61,567 nt of DNA, from contig NZ_CADIKB010000037.1 in assembly GCF_902859825.1 (NCBI RefSeq), positions 1 through 61,567 of the forward strand, written 5' to 3'. This document shows, piece by piece, positions 61,450 through 61,567 of the stretch. The notes below the pieces were generated by a model. The model had not been told where the DNA came from. It saw only the letters and a list, made by a program, of their open reading frames with translations, and made no database searches. The stretch is from Paraburkholderia phenoliruptrix. Its GTDB lineage: Bacteria > Pseudomonadota > Gammaproteobacteria > Burkholderiales > Burkholderiaceae. Position numbers and translations under genes: made by a program. The first letter of the stretch is position 1. Every line of letters starts with the position of its first letter.

Positions 61450-61567
61450 TCTACCGCATCGGCCCGCGAGGCGTTGACGGCCGGAATCCGAGCGGCGCCG
61501 CGGCGGACGATACCCCGCCCGCGCCGCGAGGGCCGCCGGGCGGCGCCGGTGCGGCGCCGGTGCGGCG

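Larger units (their letters stand above)
61179..61567. other. Upstream region of the DUF3683 gene, right edge
   Basis: About 390 bp with no convincing gene. It holds a strong hairpin (61272-61312), a perfect short palindrome (61435-61449) and, at the very end, an 11-bp tandem GCGCCGGTGCG (two copies). The promoter of the oxidoreductase gene should be here. Confidence 0.5.

Overview
The window looks like chromosome of a Burkholderiaceae bacterium, most likely Paraburkholderia or a close relative. This is inferred from gene content and order: glyQ-glyS-gmhB-plsC, a 16-stranded-type Porin_4 porin, lptD-surA-pdxA-rsmA, amgK-murU, ubiE/ubiJ/ubiB, and a giant DUF3683 FAD/Fe-S oxidoreductase. No 16S gene or other species marker is present. 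From about 14.26 kb to the right end the DNA is GC-rich, dense core genome. From 1 to about 14.25 kb it is visibly less GC-rich, less dense and made mostly of unfamiliar genes. It ends abruptly against the headless 3' part of an FMN-binding glutamate synthase gene, so I read it as the right part of a genomic island.

Island, left part (1-6.7 kb): a LuxR-type regulator with a dyad upstream; a convergent alpha/beta hydrolase; a plus-strand run of four exported proteins of unknown function (signal peptide, lipoprotein, Tat-like lipoprotein, small Cys-rich secreted protein); then a DUF6088/AbiEi-like antitoxin behind a perfect 12-bp dyad and without an intact toxin.

Island, right part (7.07-13.8 kb): a ten-gene minus-strand operon faces a double-XRE regulator. 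Between them lie four copies of a TGTAGaCaTTTAC operator-like element. Starting from its promoter the operon encodes: a calcineurin-like phosphoesterase that has lost nearly all metal ligands and carries a long helical tail; a second DUF6088 protein; three consecutive proteins that appear to share one C-terminal module (the largest also looks MbcA/ParS-like); a small Cys-rich protein; a HAD protein of the Swiss Army Knife RNA-repair type; and three tiny overlapping or closely spaced ORFs ending in a 36-residue membrane peptide. This is the best candidate for an undescribed system, perhaps a conflict, toxin-antitoxin or RNA-repair island. An AlpA-like HTH gene sits between it and the junction.

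Core, 14.8-31 kb: glycyl-tRNA synthetase (glyQ, glyS), LPS heptose (gmhB), phospholipid (plsC), YgjP-type metalloprotein, glyoxalase I, porin, an EamA exporter, the envelope-biogenesis operon lptD-surA-pdxA-rsmA, and divergent from it amgK-murU for peptidoglycan recycling.

Core, 31-47.9 kb: an ATM1-like ABC exporter, an acyl-CoA thioesterase, a triple-PAS GGDEF-EAL protein, a nitrate-reductase-associated protein whose stop codon lies in a 14-bp minisatellite, fdhD, and a beta-oxidation cluster (TetR regulator, acyl-CoA dehydrogenase, FadN-like bifunctional enzyme, thiolase, enoyl-CoA hydratase) with two perfect palindromes in its promoter regions. After that come clsB and nudB.

Core, 48-61.6 kb, all minus strand: aspS, DUF502, FmdB zinc ribbon, a TPMT-like methyltransferase, ubiB, ubiJ, a Tim44-like protein, ubiE, DUF971, HIT and the DUF3683 oxidoreductase. 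The ubiquinone genes form one theme. The window ends in a non-coding region with a strong hairpin and an operator-like palindrome. No rRNA, tRNA, CRISPR array, integrase or intact insertion sequence was recognised.
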